Positions 8,031 through 15,810 are shown, counted from the stretch's first letter. The stretch is 19,827 bases of DNA from Bacteroidales bacterium (GCA_017964755.1 JAGCRI010000079.1:1-19827); one strand, 5' to 3'. Made by a program: numbers and translations. Notes: generated by a model from the sequence alone, not told the origin.

Positions 8031-9743
8031 TCACTCCCTCAAAAAGTGCTGTACCATCTCTCTGAAATTGTCATCAATCACATTTTGGCAACTATTGTCG
8101 CTGAATATGTCTGACGGGCCAAAACTCATATAACCGTTTTGAGTTTTGTTGAGCAAAATCACTTTAGGGAAATCAGAAACAGAGATGAAATCATATCCAT
8201 CTGGTAGAACCATATTGTCAAAGAATAGCGGGGTGAATGGAATTTTGACATACTGTGCCACTTCCTTTATCCTTTCACGTTTCAGCAGAAAACTGCACAA
8301 TTCGGGAAATGCCACTGCCACAACAAAACGCTCGTCTATACAATCATTTTCCATTACAACTCCATTGAAAAAATCATACAAGACATGTTCGCAACTTGAA
8401 CATTGCAATTCGTTGTTTACAATAATTATCATTTTCGAATTGGGCAAAGAGTCAATATTCACAAAATCACCTTCAAAATCTTTGAACAAAAAATTTGGTT
8501 TGCCATCACAAAAACTGCTAATATTTGTTAGAGCACTCCCATTCTCCACCCGCCCGCCCCTTAAAGTCATAATCCTCAATTGAATCACCGGCTCATGATC
8601 TTTGTAATACTTGTTTACCGAGTCTTTGTATGCACCTGCACTGAGTCCAGACCAGTCCAAGGGTGCATTTTGAACTATCTGTATAAATTTATCAGAGTAG
8701 GTTTGGGAATATACCACTTCACTTTTATACAAGTAAAATGGAAAATTTTCATTCGACAACAATTCATCATCGTAATAGTCAAAACGATATGGTTTCGTTT
8801 CCAATTTTTGAGACAAACTATCATAACACGTATATACAAGTCTATAAGCCTCTTTCTGTTCTTCAATGTCAAAACAGCGATATGCAATGAGGCTCCGATT
8901 TCCCTTTAAAGGGAAAATTTTGGTACAGAAAGAATTTTCCCTATTGGATTCCAATGCTTCAAAAATCCGCCCTGTTCCGTACGGATGAGACATAATCTTT
9001 TTTGTAACCTCAGGCGGAATACTCTTCCATAAGCTGTCTGTTTCGCAGCGGGCTGTGTAAATCGTATCTCCCTCCAGCGAATACTTTGTATAGCCGATAT
9101 TATTCGTCTCAAGGTGGCAAATACCATCATCTGACACAACAAGATACCTATTCGGGCGGAATTGCAAAACAAACGGGGCGTCAAAGCAAAAATCACGGAT
9201 ATGTTTTTTTGTGCCGTCCGTTCCATCAACTGAACTCAAAACATATTTCTCATGATTGTCCATTTCAATAACATAAAAAATCCCCTGATGAAAATAACCA
9301 TCCACTGCGTTTTTCACAGTGATTTCCTTGTCAGATTCACCAAAATTCTTAAAACAACTAAAAACAAACAACTTATTCTGCGTAATCACTGCAATCCTGT
9401 CATCTGATACAGCAATTCCTTTAACCCAAATTTTTGTTTTATTGGCTCCATTTTTATCATAGTGCCTTATATCAACCAATTGCAGGTTAAATAAAGTTTG
9501 CTTATACCTTTTCATATCCACACAATATAATTTCAGGACAAAAGCATCTTCTTCAGAAATACATTTTTTACAGAAGTAAAAATTGTCTTCAAAAACTGTC
9601 CCTACAATTTCCCGCTGCTGTCCAACTTTTGTGTAATATTCGAGTGTGACAGTCGTGTCTATAGAGAACAATTCAGACACATGCGGTTGCGCTTCGCAAA
9701 AAAGATTTACAAAAAGCACAAGGAAAATTGGAATATTTTTCAT
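8031..9743 (-). CDS. Exported protein with C-terminal thioredoxin-like CSSC domain and propeller-like N-terminal region
   Basis: A 570-residue protein I cannot assign to a named family. Residues 1-18 form a signal peptide (MKNIPIFLVLFVNLFCEA|Q), so it probably acts in the periplasm or at the cell envelope. Residues 30-400 are rich in short beta strands repeating every 45-60 residues (for example RIAVITQNKLFVF, RYLVVSDDGI, SLIAYRCFD), which suggests a beta-propeller. The C-terminal 150 residues look like a thioredoxin fold. A strand MIIIVNNE leads into CSSC (Cys448, Cys451), with no tryptophan before it. A later strand contains FPKVILLNK, whose Pro526 sits where thioredoxins have the cis-proline. 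Many further cysteines lie in the N-terminal half. It follows a small Cys-containing exported protein by 60 bp, with a stem-loop between. A thiol-disulfide role is an inference from the motif; an altered domain without redox activity is possible. Confidence 0.75.
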   Translation of the reverse strand: MKNIPIFLVLFVNLFCEAQPHVSELFSIDTTVTLEYYTKVGQQREIVGTVFEDNFYFCKKCISEEDAFVLKLYCVDMKRYKQTLFNLQLVDIRHYDKNGANKTKIWVKGIAVSDDRIAVITQNKLFVFSCFKNFGESDKEITVKNAVDGYFHQGIFYVIEMDNHEKYVLSSVDGTDGTKKHIRDFCFDAPFVLQFRPNRYLVVSDDGICHLETNNIGYTKYSLEGDTIYTARCETDSLWKSIPPEVTKKIMSHPYGTGRIFEALESNRENSFCTKIFPLKGNRSLIAYRCFDIEEQKEAYRLVYTCYDSLSQKLETKPYRFDYYDDELLSNENFPFYLYKSEVVYSQTYSDKFIQIVQNAPLDWSGLSAGAYKDSVNKYYKDHEPVIQLRIMTLRGGRVENGSALTNISSFCDGKPNFLFKDFEGDFVNIDSLPNSKMIIIVNNELQCSSCEHVLYDFFNGVVMENDCIDERFVVAVAFPELCSFLLKRERIKEVAQYVKIPFTPLFFDNMVLPDGYDFISVSDFPKVILLNKTQNGYMSFGPSDIFSDNSCQNVIDDNFREMVQHFLRE

Positions 9744-9775
9744 TTTCAGGGGATTTTGTCATGTTAGTAAGAGTA

Positions 9776-9792
9776 TGTGTTGAGACAACACA
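9776..9792 (-). other. Intercistronic stem-loop between the two secreted-protein genes
   Basis: A perfect 7-bp stem TGTGTTG / CAACACA closes a 3-nt loop in the 60-bp gap between the 176-residue and 570-residue genes. On the minus strand no T-run follows, so it is not a typical intrinsic terminator. It could stabilise the upstream message or reduce readthrough. Confidence 0.5.
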
Positions 9793-9803
9793 ATTTTTAA
9801 AGG

Positions 9804-10334
9804 TTAGAGCCGCGAAGCAATGCCTGTCGGATCTTCATTAATACGGATTGATACTTTCCCATTACCATTTTCGTCATATTGCCATGAGGCTGTTCCAAAA
9901 TAGAGTTTCGACTTCCCTGATACGGAAATTATCGACTTGTTTGTCTTACTTCCCTTTAGCTGTCCCATTTGGAACCCCTGTTCAGAGGCCTCAATCATCT
10001 TGTTCACAATTTGAGCAATAGCCTCCGAACTGATAAGGTTGTCGGTTACTGAAGCCGCAGAGCTGCAAGCAGCACGGCGCGGGGCACGGCAAAAAGAAAA
10101 TCCATCACCTTCACAGTTCAATTTCGCATACACAATATTATTCGTGGCATCGTAATTGTCAACTGTGTAAGTTATGTCCTCATACAGATTGATGGCTGAC
10201 CAATAACCTCCGTTGGATTTTGTAACCTCCATTAATATGACTGTCGGCTTTTGTTTTTCAGGTGCAGCGTAGGTTTTGCCAGTAACGGATACAAGTATCA
10301 CTCCTAATGCTAAGATTTTTAATAGTTTTTTCAT
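9804..10334 (-). CDS. Small exported hypothetical protein with Cys-rich central segment
   Basis: A 176-residue protein of unknown function. Residues 1-23 form a clear signal peptide (MKKLLKILALGVILV, then cleavage near TYA|AP). The mature protein contains three cysteines close together in the segment NCEGDGFSFCRAPRRAACSS (about residues 73-92). This is followed by an alanine/serine-rich helix and a C-terminal strand region (KLYFGTASWQYD). An odd number of cysteines leaves at least one free, or able to form an intermolecular disulfide. The gene has the best promoter in the window, about 210 bp upstream, and precedes the thioredoxin-like 570-residue gene, so the two are probably one transcript. 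In Bacteroidota, small secreted Cys peptides next to propeller and redoxin genes are a known arrangement (for example NVEALA peptides). I see no NVEALA motif here, so the likeness is in gene order only. Confidence 0.8.
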   Translation of the reverse strand: MKKLLKILALGVILVSVTGKTYAAPEKQKPTVILMEVTKSNGGYWSAINLYEDITYTVDNYDATNNIVYAKLNCEGDGFSFCRAPRRAACSSAASVTDNLISSEAIAQIVNKMIEASEQGFQMGQLKGSKTNKSIISVSGKSKLYFGTASWQYDENGNGKVSIRINEDPTGIASRL

Positions 10335-10368
10335 AGTGTTTCGATTTTTAGTGTTGGTTTAGTTTCAT

Positions 10369-10407
10369 TTAGCACTTTCGCAGTAATTGCAGTTCCAGCA
10401 ATCTCAT
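10369..10407 (-). CDS. Possible 12-codon upstream ORF in the leader
   Basis: The leader between the promoter and the 176-residue gene contains ATG...TAA encoding MRLLELQLLRKC, with AAGGA six bases before its ATG, a better Shine-Dalgarno than those of the large genes nearby. Five of twelve residues are leucine. It ends 34 bp before the main ATG. It could be a leader peptide, but an ORF this short can arise by chance. Confidence 0.2.
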   Translation of the reverse strand: MRLLELQLLRKC

Positions 10408-10550
10408 CGTCAATCCTTCACTTTGAAAAATTGAGGTCGTCTTTTCTGTAGGCTGTATTATTTATTTGTTAATATATTAATATTGAATAGAGTCTTGATT
10501 ATCAGGAATGCCAATCCGTATAACCTTTATTTTCCTCTATTCTTCTGCTA

Positions 10551-10581
10551 CAAAGATAATATCCAAAATCACTTTTGTCAA
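10551..10581 (-). promoter_or_regulatory. Strong Bacteroidetes promoter for the secreted-protein pair
   Basis: On the minus strand, TTGAC (-33 box, 10577-10581) and TATCTTTG (-7 box, 10551-10558) are separated by 20 bp, counted from TTG to TA. Both boxes and the spacing fit the Bacteroidetes sigma-ABfA consensus. Transcription would start near 10543, giving a leader of about 210 nt before the ATG at 10334. Confidence 0.75.
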
Positions 10582-10667
10582 GTGTTTTTATTAAAAATAA
10601 TAAAATTTTATTAAATTGATTTGCAATAACTTAGTAATTTAATAACTAAAATCTTCTGTTTCGCACT

Positions 10668-10702
10668 AAAAAAAAGCCGGATTTTTGGAAGAAAAACCCG
10701 GC
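10668..10702 (-). terminator. Intrinsic terminator after hutH
   Basis: On the minus strand the stem GCCGG/CCGGC extends after one mismatch into a TTTTT/AAAAA pairing around a 5-nt loop, followed by eight T. It lies 27 bp past the hutH stop and closes the M13-yigZ-hutH unit. Confidence 0.9.
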
Positions 10703-10728
10703 AACAAACCAATATGTGTATCTATTAC

Positions 10729-12234
10729 TTACAGAATATTTGTACAAGGAATATGCTTCAGAAATTCAAGAGACTTGGCAATAAGTTCATACATCACAGT
10801 ATCAGTTTCAACAAAAGGAACTATTTTGCGGTACTCGGCAATCAAATCCTCAATAAACGGAGATGACTTCAGCGGGCGGCGGAATTCCAATGCCTGCGCC
10901 GCATTCAAAAGCTCTATCGCCAATATTTTTTCAACATTATTTACTATAATATAAGCCTTTGTGGCAGCGTTCGCGCCCATACTCACGTGATCCTCCTGCC
11001 CTTGGGACGATTCTATTGAATCTGATGACGAAGGCATTGTGAAAGTCTTATTCTGATTCACAATGGAAGCGGCTGTATATTGAGGAATCATAAATCCTGA
11101 ATTTAAGCCTGGCACCTTAACAAGAAATGAAGGGAGTTCGCGTTTGCCCGCAATAAGCTGGTAAATACGTCTTTCTGAGATGTTTCCAAGTTCTGACATC
11201 GCCAAAGAGAGGAAATCGAGAGCAAGTGCAAGCGGCTGTCCATGGAAATTGCCTGCGGAGATGATTTTGTCTTCTTCAGGGAAAACAGTAGGATTGTCAG
11301 TTACGGAATTGATTTCTGTCTCAAATACTGAAATGACATACGAAATAGCATCTTTCGACGCCCCGTGAACTTGTGGGATACACCTGAAAGAGTATGGGTC
11401 CTGAACATGTTTTTTCTTGCGTTTGATAATTTCCGACCCTTCAAGAAGCGACATAATGTGAGATGCTGTGGTGAGCTGGCCGATGTGAGGACGCACCAAG
11501 TGAACAGATAAGTCGAATGGCTCAATGCGCCCGTCGTATGCATCCAAAGAGATAGCCGCGACAACATCTGAAAGATAAGCGAGGTTGCGGGCTTTGAGCA
11601 GAAGCCATACACCATACGAACTCATGAACTGCGTGCCGTTGAGAAGAGCAAGCCCTTCTTTCGACTTTAACGTTATCGGTTCCCAGCCGAATTTTTCATT
11701 TATCTCAGCAGAAGGGTATTTTTTTCCCTTATAATAAACCTCGCCAAGCCCGATGAGAGGAAGACAGAGATGGGCGAGCGGTGCCAAATCGCCTGACGCA
11801 CCAAGAGAACCCTGCTGATACACAACAGGATACACTCCCTTATTATAAAAATCCAACAGACGCTCCACAGTAACAAGCTGCGCTCCGGAATTGCCGTATG
11901 AAAGCGACTGCACTTTCAGGAGCAACATGAGGCGGACAATCTCCTGCGGCACTTCCGCTCCGACTCCGCACGCATGCGAAACCACCAAATTGCGCTGCAA
12001 CGTAGAAAGGTCGTCCAAGGATATATTTTTGTTACACAACGAGCCAAATCCAGTTGTAACCCCATAAACCGGCTCTTTGCTTTTCTTCATCTTTTCATCC
12101 AAATACTTACGGCAGCGCTCAATATTCATTTTCGCGTTTTCCGACAATTCCAATTTCTTGTTCTCTTCAAGAATGCTTTCGATTATATCGAGAGTCAAGA
12201 CCTCATCTTTTTCTGCAATCTTATATTTTTTCAT
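10729..12234 (-). CDS. hutH: Histidine ammonia-lyase
   Basis: Deaminates L-histidine to urocanate, the first step of histidine breakdown, in the cytoplasm. The length of 501 residues fits the HAL/PAL/TAL family. The catalytic MIO cofactor forms from Ala146-Ser147-Gly148 in GSLGASGDLAPLAHL. YGVTTGFG (from residue 57) gives the conserved tyrosine, and SQGQEDHVSMG the conserved active-site glutamate. The selectivity position reads NLVVSHACG (Ser86-His87). Ser-His is typical of histidine lyases, whereas tyrosine lyases have His-Leu there, so HAL is preferred over the Bacteroidota TAL-like enzymes of pigment clusters. The other hut genes (hutU, hutI, ftcD) are not adjacent. It is the last gene of an apparent operon, 33 bp after yigZ and before a strong terminator. 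Confidence 0.93.
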   Translation of the reverse strand: MKKYKIAEKDEVLTLDIIESILEENKKLELSENAKMNIERCRKYLDEKMKKSKEPVYGVTTGFGSLCNKNISLDDLSTLQRNLVVSHACGVGAEVPQEIVRLMLLLKVQSLSYGNSGAQLVTVERLLDFYNKGVYPVVYQQGSLGASGDLAPLAHLCLPLIGLGEVYYKGKKYPSAEINEKFGWEPITLKSKEGLALLNGTQFMSSYGVWLLLKARNLAYLSDVVAAISLDAYDGRIEPFDLSVHLVRPHIGQLTTASHIMSLLEGSEIIKRKKKHVQDPYSFRCIPQVHGASKDAISYVISVFETEINSVTDNPTVFPEEDKIISAGNFHGQPLALALDFLSLAMSELGNISERRIYQLIAGKRELPSFLVKVPGLNSGFMIPQYTAASIVNQNKTFTMPSSSDSIESSQGQEDHVSMGANAATKAYIIVNNVEKILAIELLNAAQALEFRRPLKSSPFIEDLIAEYRKIVPFVETDTVMYELIAKSLEFLKHIPCTNIL

Positions 12235-12267
12235 TTCTACTATTTTAGGATTAGCAAATTATACATA

Positions 12268-12876
12268 TTAATATATAGGTTCTAATTTCACAGTGGATAC
12301 CTTTTTAAGTGCCGTGACAATCCTTTCGGCTTCGCGATGTCTGACTGTAAATGTTATCACATAATCCGTCTCGAAAGTCTGTTCCAAAATCTGGACATAA
12401 CTGTCTTTCAAAATCTGCATAACAGCATTCATATCGCTGAATCCGAAATGGATACGGAATTTATCATTGACAGTTTTCTCAACTATTGAAGCGTTTTCAA
12501 GAGCATCTTTTGCTGCAGTCTTATAGGCATTTATAAGCCCGCTGACACCCAATTTTATACCTCCGAAATAGCGGATCACCACAACGAGCGTATTTGTAAG
12601 GTCTTTCGACATCAGCTGACCGTGAATCGGACGTCCGGCTGTTCCCGAAGGCTCGCCGTCGTCATTGATACGATAGGCATCTTTTGAAGGCCCCAAAATG
12701 TATGCATAGCAATGGTGGCGGGCATCGTGATACTCCTTTCTGAGTTCTGCAAGACGCTCCTTGACCTCCTCTTCACTACACACAGGAAAGGCAACAGCTA
12801 TAAACCTGCTGCCTTTTTCCTTGTAAAGTCCTTCTGAACGACCTTGTACGGTCTTATAGGTATCGTCAAAAAGCAT
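12268..12876 (-). CDS. yigZ: YigZ/IMPACT family protein (UPF0029)
   Basis: A 202-residue member of the YigZ/IMPACT family, a cytoplasmic protein with two alpha/beta domains. Its molecular role in bacteria is uncertain; links to translation factors and to peptidase activity (proline dipeptidase in E. coli) have been suggested for relatives. The N-terminal UPF0029 domain shows DARHHCYAYI (residues 51-60), INDDGEPSGTAGRP (70-83) and VVVIRYFGGIKLGVSGL (98-114), all family signatures. The C-terminal ferredoxin-like domain (about 135-202) is also present. The gene starts 3 bp after the stop of the M13 peptidase gene and ends 33 bp before hutH, so the three are very likely cotranscribed. A grouping with a peptidase and an amino-acid lyase is compatible with peptide catabolism, but this is only suggestive. 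Confidence 0.93.
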   Translation of the reverse strand: MLFDDTYKTVQGRSEGLYKEKGSRFIAVAFPVCSEEEVKERLAELRKEYHDARHHCYAYILGPSKDAYRINDDGEPSGTAGRPIHGQLMSKDLTNTLVVVIRYFGGIKLGVSGLINAYKTAAKDALENASIVEKTVNDKFRIHFGFSDMNAVMQILKDSYVQILEQTFETDYVITFTVRHREAERIVTALKKVSTVKLEPIY

Positions 12877-12879
12877 ACG

Positions 12880-14934
12880 CTACCAGATGTTTGCCCTCTC
12901 TTCCGGTGCAATCCACATCTTGTCGCCTTCCTTGATACCGAATGCTTCAACAAAAGGAGTAATGTGCTTCAAAGTCGCATTGACACGGTTTTCTCCAAGT
13001 GAATGCGGATCTTCCTTCGTGCGTTTCAAGATCTCTTCATCACGGATATTGTTCGCCCAGACGCCGGCGTATGCTATGAAGAAACGCTGGTCGGCGGTGA
13101 AGCCGTCCATATTTTCCTGAATGCCGCCTTCAGCCTTTGCTTTCTGCAGCGCCACATACGACACGTTCAAACCACCGTTGTCGGCAATGTTTTCGCCAAG
13201 TGTGAATTGTCCGTTTGCAAAAACTCCCGGAAGAACTTCGATGGTGTTAAAATAATTGACTAAAATTTGTGTCCGTTCTTCAAAATTCTTGCTATCAGCT
13301 TCGCTCCACCAGTTATTGAGGTTGCCGGTCTTATCATAGTTTCTGCCCTGGTCATCAAAACCGTGGGTCATCTCATGTCCGATTACCACACCGATTGCGC
13401 CATAGTTGAAGGCATCATCAACATTCATATCGAAGAACGGCGGCTGAAGGATACCTGCCGGGAAGCAGATTTCATTTGTAGTCGGATTATAGTATGCATT
13501 CACAGTTTGAGGAGTCATAAGCCATTCTGTCGGGTCAACGGGCTTGCCGATTTTTGACAATTGGTATTCCATCTCAAATTCTGTTGCACGCAATATATTA
13601 GCATAATAGCTGTCTTTCTTGATTTTCAAAGAACTGTAGTCTCTCCATTTGTCGGGATAGCCGATTTTAACTATGAAAGCGGAAAGTTTGTCAAGTGCTT
13701 TTTCTTTTGTGGAATCTGTCATCCAAGTGTTTTGGCTGATTCTTTCGCCAAGGGCAGCCTGAAGATTCTTGACAAGATGAAGCATTCTCTCTTTAGCCTC
13801 AGCCGGGAAATATTTCTCTACATACATCTGTCCGACCGCTTCGCCCATAGCGCCGTCAACTGTGCTGACAACACGTTTCCAACGCGGTTTCATTTCAGTT
13901 TTTCCTGAAAGGGTTTTACCATAAAAATCAAAATTAGTCTCAACAAAATCATTGCTAAGATACCCCGCAGCATTATTTATCACTTGGCAGGCCAAATAAT
14001 TCTTAATGACATTGAGAGGAGTTTTTTCAATAAGCTTGTTCACATTCTTTATATATTCAACTTGGCCGACATTAATAGAGGTTATGTCAAGACCGAGGCC
14101 TGTGAGATATGCCTTAACGTCAATGGCTGTAAGTGTTTTTTGAAGATCTTCAACAGAAGTCAGATTATAAGTCTTGTATGGGTCGCGGGTTTCAACTTTA
14201 TCCATAAACAAAGCGGCCATTGATTTTTCGAGATCAAGCACCTCTTTTGCCTTGGCCTGTTCGCCGTTTTCGAAGCCCGCCATTTTGCTATAGCCTGACA
14301 TTGTCATAAGTTTGGTAAGGAAATCAACGTATGCGGTGCGGATATTTTCCATTCCGGGTTCCAGATAATAGTCGCGGTCGCCGATGCCAAGACCTGTCTG
14401 CCACATCCATGCGATAGTCATGCTGCTGTTTTGCGGATCAGCCTCGCCGAAGACACCGAAAAATGGGGAAATGCCTATTTTGTTCAATTCCACAAACTTG
14501 GCTGTCAATTCCTTACGGTCTTTAATACCATTAATGCCTTTCAGCAAGTCAGCAATCGGTTCGGCGCCTTGCTGTTCCAGTGTCACGGAATCCATACCCA
14601 TATTATACAAATCGCCAATCTTCTGTGCCACAGTGCCTTCATCGTGAGTTTCCTTTGCGAGAGTCATTATCAGTTCTTTAAGTTGGAGCTGATTGTTTTC
14701 TGCAAGTTGGTCAAAACTTCCGTAGCGGGCATACTCGCCTTTAAGCGGATTGTTTTTCTGCCATCCGCCGCAGGCGAACTTGTAAAAATCGTCCTGAGGT
14801 CTTACTGTCGTGTCAAGGTTCTCGAACTTGATACCGGAGCCACGCCCCACAGATTCATCATTTTCTTTTTTTGATTTACAAGAAGATAAAACTAAAACGC
14901 TGCAAATCATTGTACAAATTAATACGTTTTTCAT
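12880..14934 (-). CDS. pepO: M13 family zinc metallopeptidase, lipoprotein
   Basis: A neprilysin/PepO-type zinc endopeptidase of 684 residues that would cleave oligopeptides at the cell envelope. Residues 1-19 are a lipoprotein signal with lipobox VLSSC and acylated Cys19, followed by a lysine/acid-rich linker. The M13 N-terminal domain spans about 40-425 (begins RPQDDFYKFACGGW). The catalytic domain has the substrate-binding NAYY motif (479-482), the zinc motif HEMTH (His520, Glu521, His524) with GFDDQGRNYD, and the third zinc ligand Glu581 with Asp585 in ENIADNGGL. The C-terminus is NIW rather than the usual motif ending RVW or CxVW. The stop codon is 3 bp before yigZ begins; with hutH downstream the operon may supply and degrade peptides or histidine, which is an inference. 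A well-formed promoter lies 62 bp upstream. Confidence 0.96.
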   Translation of the reverse strand: MKNVLICTMICSVLVLSSCKSKKENDESVGRGSGIKFENLDTTVRPQDDFYKFACGGWQKNNPLKGEYARYGSFDQLAENNQLQLKELIMTLAKETHDEGTVAQKIGDLYNMGMDSVTLEQQGAEPIADLLKGINGIKDRKELTAKFVELNKIGISPFFGVFGEADPQNSSMTIAWMWQTGLGIGDRDYYLEPGMENIRTAYVDFLTKLMTMSGYSKMAGFENGEQAKAKEVLDLEKSMAALFMDKVETRDPYKTYNLTSVEDLQKTLTAIDVKAYLTGLGLDITSINVGQVEYIKNVNKLIEKTPLNVIKNYLACQVINNAAGYLSNDFVETNFDFYGKTLSGKTEMKPRWKRVVSTVDGAMGEAVGQMYVEKYFPAEAKERMLHLVKNLQAALGERISQNTWMTDSTKEKALDKLSAFIVKIGYPDKWRDYSSLKIKKDSYYANILRATEFEMEYQLSKIGKPVDPTEWLMTPQTVNAYYNPTTNEICFPAGILQPPFFDMNVDDAFNYGAIGVVIGHEMTHGFDDQGRNYDKTGNLNNWWSEADSKNFEERTQILVNYFNTIEVLPGVFANGQFTLGENIADNGGLNVSYVALQKAKAEGGIQENMDGFTADQRFFIAYAGVWANNIRDEEILKRTKEDPHSLGENRVNATLKHITPFVEAFGIKEGDKMWIAPEERANIW

Positions 14935-14996
14935 TGTTAAAGTATTTAGTTGATTATGATAAAATTTCTCATCAAAATGGTTATCTGTTATCTTTG

Positions 14997-15028
14997 CAAA
15001 ATTACAATTTTCCAGAAATTTAGACCAA
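14997..15028 (-). promoter_or_regulatory. Promoter for the M13-yigZ-hutH operon
   Basis: On the minus strand, TTG (15026-15028) and TAATTTTG (14997-15004) are 21 bp apart and lie about 60 bp before the M13 ATG. The -7 box abuts a plus-strand TATCTTTG (14989-14996), so the pair reads TATCTTTGCAAAATTA on plus. Confidence 0.6.
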
Positions 15029-15102
15029 TTATCTGAAAAACAAATTACACATCACAATTTTTTATTACGACTTTAATAATCAAGCCTTTATAATATAAGC
15101 TC

Positions 15103-15642
15103 TTACTTCGCACCGACAAAATAATCCTCTTTATTTTCAAAAAGTATATTGAAGCTTGTCATGCTGCCGTAAATTCTTGTAATATATTGCTGCAAGTTAA
15201 CTTTTTCCTCGTCAGTAAGAGAGTCGCTGCTATTGATATTCTGTTCAAGCACGCGGAGGCGGTCGCGCATCATAACGATTTTGTGGAAGAATGTCTCAAC
15301 AGGCATCTCTTTCGGCTTCAAATCAGGGTTTGCCGGCTGTAAAATCATCGTGCCGCCAATCCATTTTTTACCTAATTCCACCTTATTTTCAAGTCCATTA
15401 TACTTATTAAGCACGTGTTTTAACATTTTTTCAATGTCACGGATTGTCATTTGCGGATAATTTTCTTCGCCTTCTTCATTATCAGAAACGACTTCAAGCT
15501 GAAGATTCAATTTTGAGAACTCAACTTCACCGCCTCTGACAAAGATAATCTTATAGGAAAGTGCATTATTCTGACTGATAATACCTTCACCATACTTCGG
15601 GTGTTCCACGCGGGTACCTACTTTCAAATTTTCCAAATCCAT
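15103..15642 (-). CDS. Conserved Bacteroidota protein with N-terminal SH3/Tudor-like domain
   Basis: A 179-residue cytoplasmic protein without signal peptide; no specific function is known to me. Residues 5-50 (VGTRVEHPKYGEGII, then a KIIFVRGGEVEFSKLNL strand) resemble the small SH3/Tudor-like beta barrel found at the C-terminus of UvrD-type helicases and in CarD/DUF3553-like proteins, where it binds RNA polymerase or nucleic acid. An acidic linker (54-61) leads to a mainly helical C-terminal part, with coiled-coil potential at about 118-158. Position and length look intact. The gene is separated from its neighbours on both sides, with a terminator upstream at 15671-15706 closing the previous unit. 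No good promoter is seen; a TATTTTTG box at 15708-15715 (minus) lacks a -33 partner. A role in nucleic-acid or polymerase binding is inferred from the first domain only. Confidence 0.8.
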   Translation of the reverse strand: MDLENLKVGTRVEHPKYGEGIISQNNALSYKIIFVRGGEVEFSKLNLQLEVVSDNEEGEENYPQMTIRDIEKMLKHVLNKYNGLENKVELGKKWIGGTMILQPANPDLKPKEMPVETFFHKIVMMRDRLRVLEQNINSSDSLTDEEKVNLQQYITRIYGSMTSFNILFENKEDYFVGAK

Positions 15643-15670
15643 AAGCCAATATTTAATTTATAAAAATTGC

Positions 15671-15706
15671 AAAAAAGCATGCTATCGCCAATGCAAGATA
15701 GCATCC
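15671..15706 (-). terminator. Intrinsic terminator downstream of the inverted-repeat-flanked gene
   Basis: On the minus strand an 8-bp stem ATGCTATC / GATAGCAT, with a 10-nt loop, is followed by GC and six T. It lies 105 bp after the stop of the 151-residue gene and 29 bp before the start of the next one. Confidence 0.8.
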
Positions 15707-15754
15707 GCAAAAATAATCAAATAACAGATATGTTGAACTTGGGAAGAGACAAAT

Positions 15755-15808
15755 AGAATTATCTCTTTTAGTCTTGTAAATGTTTTTTTAGTCCATTGAG
15801 ATAATTCT
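15755..15808. other. Perfect 11-bp stem-loop just past the stop of the orphan gene
   Basis: AGAATTATCTC (15755-15765) and GAGATAATTCT (15798-15808) are perfect reverse complements around a 32-nt loop, starting 2 bp past the stop codon on the minus strand. No T-run follows in either direction. The lower arm overlaps the left inverted repeat, so the two pairings exclude each other. Confidence 0.6.
15756..15778 (+). repeat. Inverted repeat, left arm
   Basis: This 23-bp arm matches the reverse complement of 16308-16330 at 21 of 23 positions; the inner 13 are identical (core CTTTTAGTCTTGTA, 15765-15778). The two arms enclose the 151-residue gene. The outer part also pairs locally with 15798-15808. 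Confidence 0.7.
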
Positions 15809-15810
15809 GT

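Larger units (their letters stand above)
10335..10728. other. 394-bp non-coding gap: leader, promoter and hutH terminator
   Basis: The gap holds, from right to left, the hutH terminator (10668-10702), an AT-rich stretch, the promoter at 10551-10581, and a long leader with the small upstream ORF and a weak 5-bp hairpin (ATTGC/GCAAT, 10386-10402). I see no conserved riboswitch or tRNA-like fold. Confidence 0.6.

Noticed and set aside
8146..8909. Two plus-strand frames antisense to the 570-residue gene
   Set aside because: No recognisable protein features and no promoter. They overlap a complete minus-strand gene with a signal peptide and a domain structure.
14989..14996. Plus-strand TATCTTTG as a real promoter
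   Set aside because: No TTG at the -33 distance and no plus-strand gene follows; kept only as part of the symmetric -7 observation.
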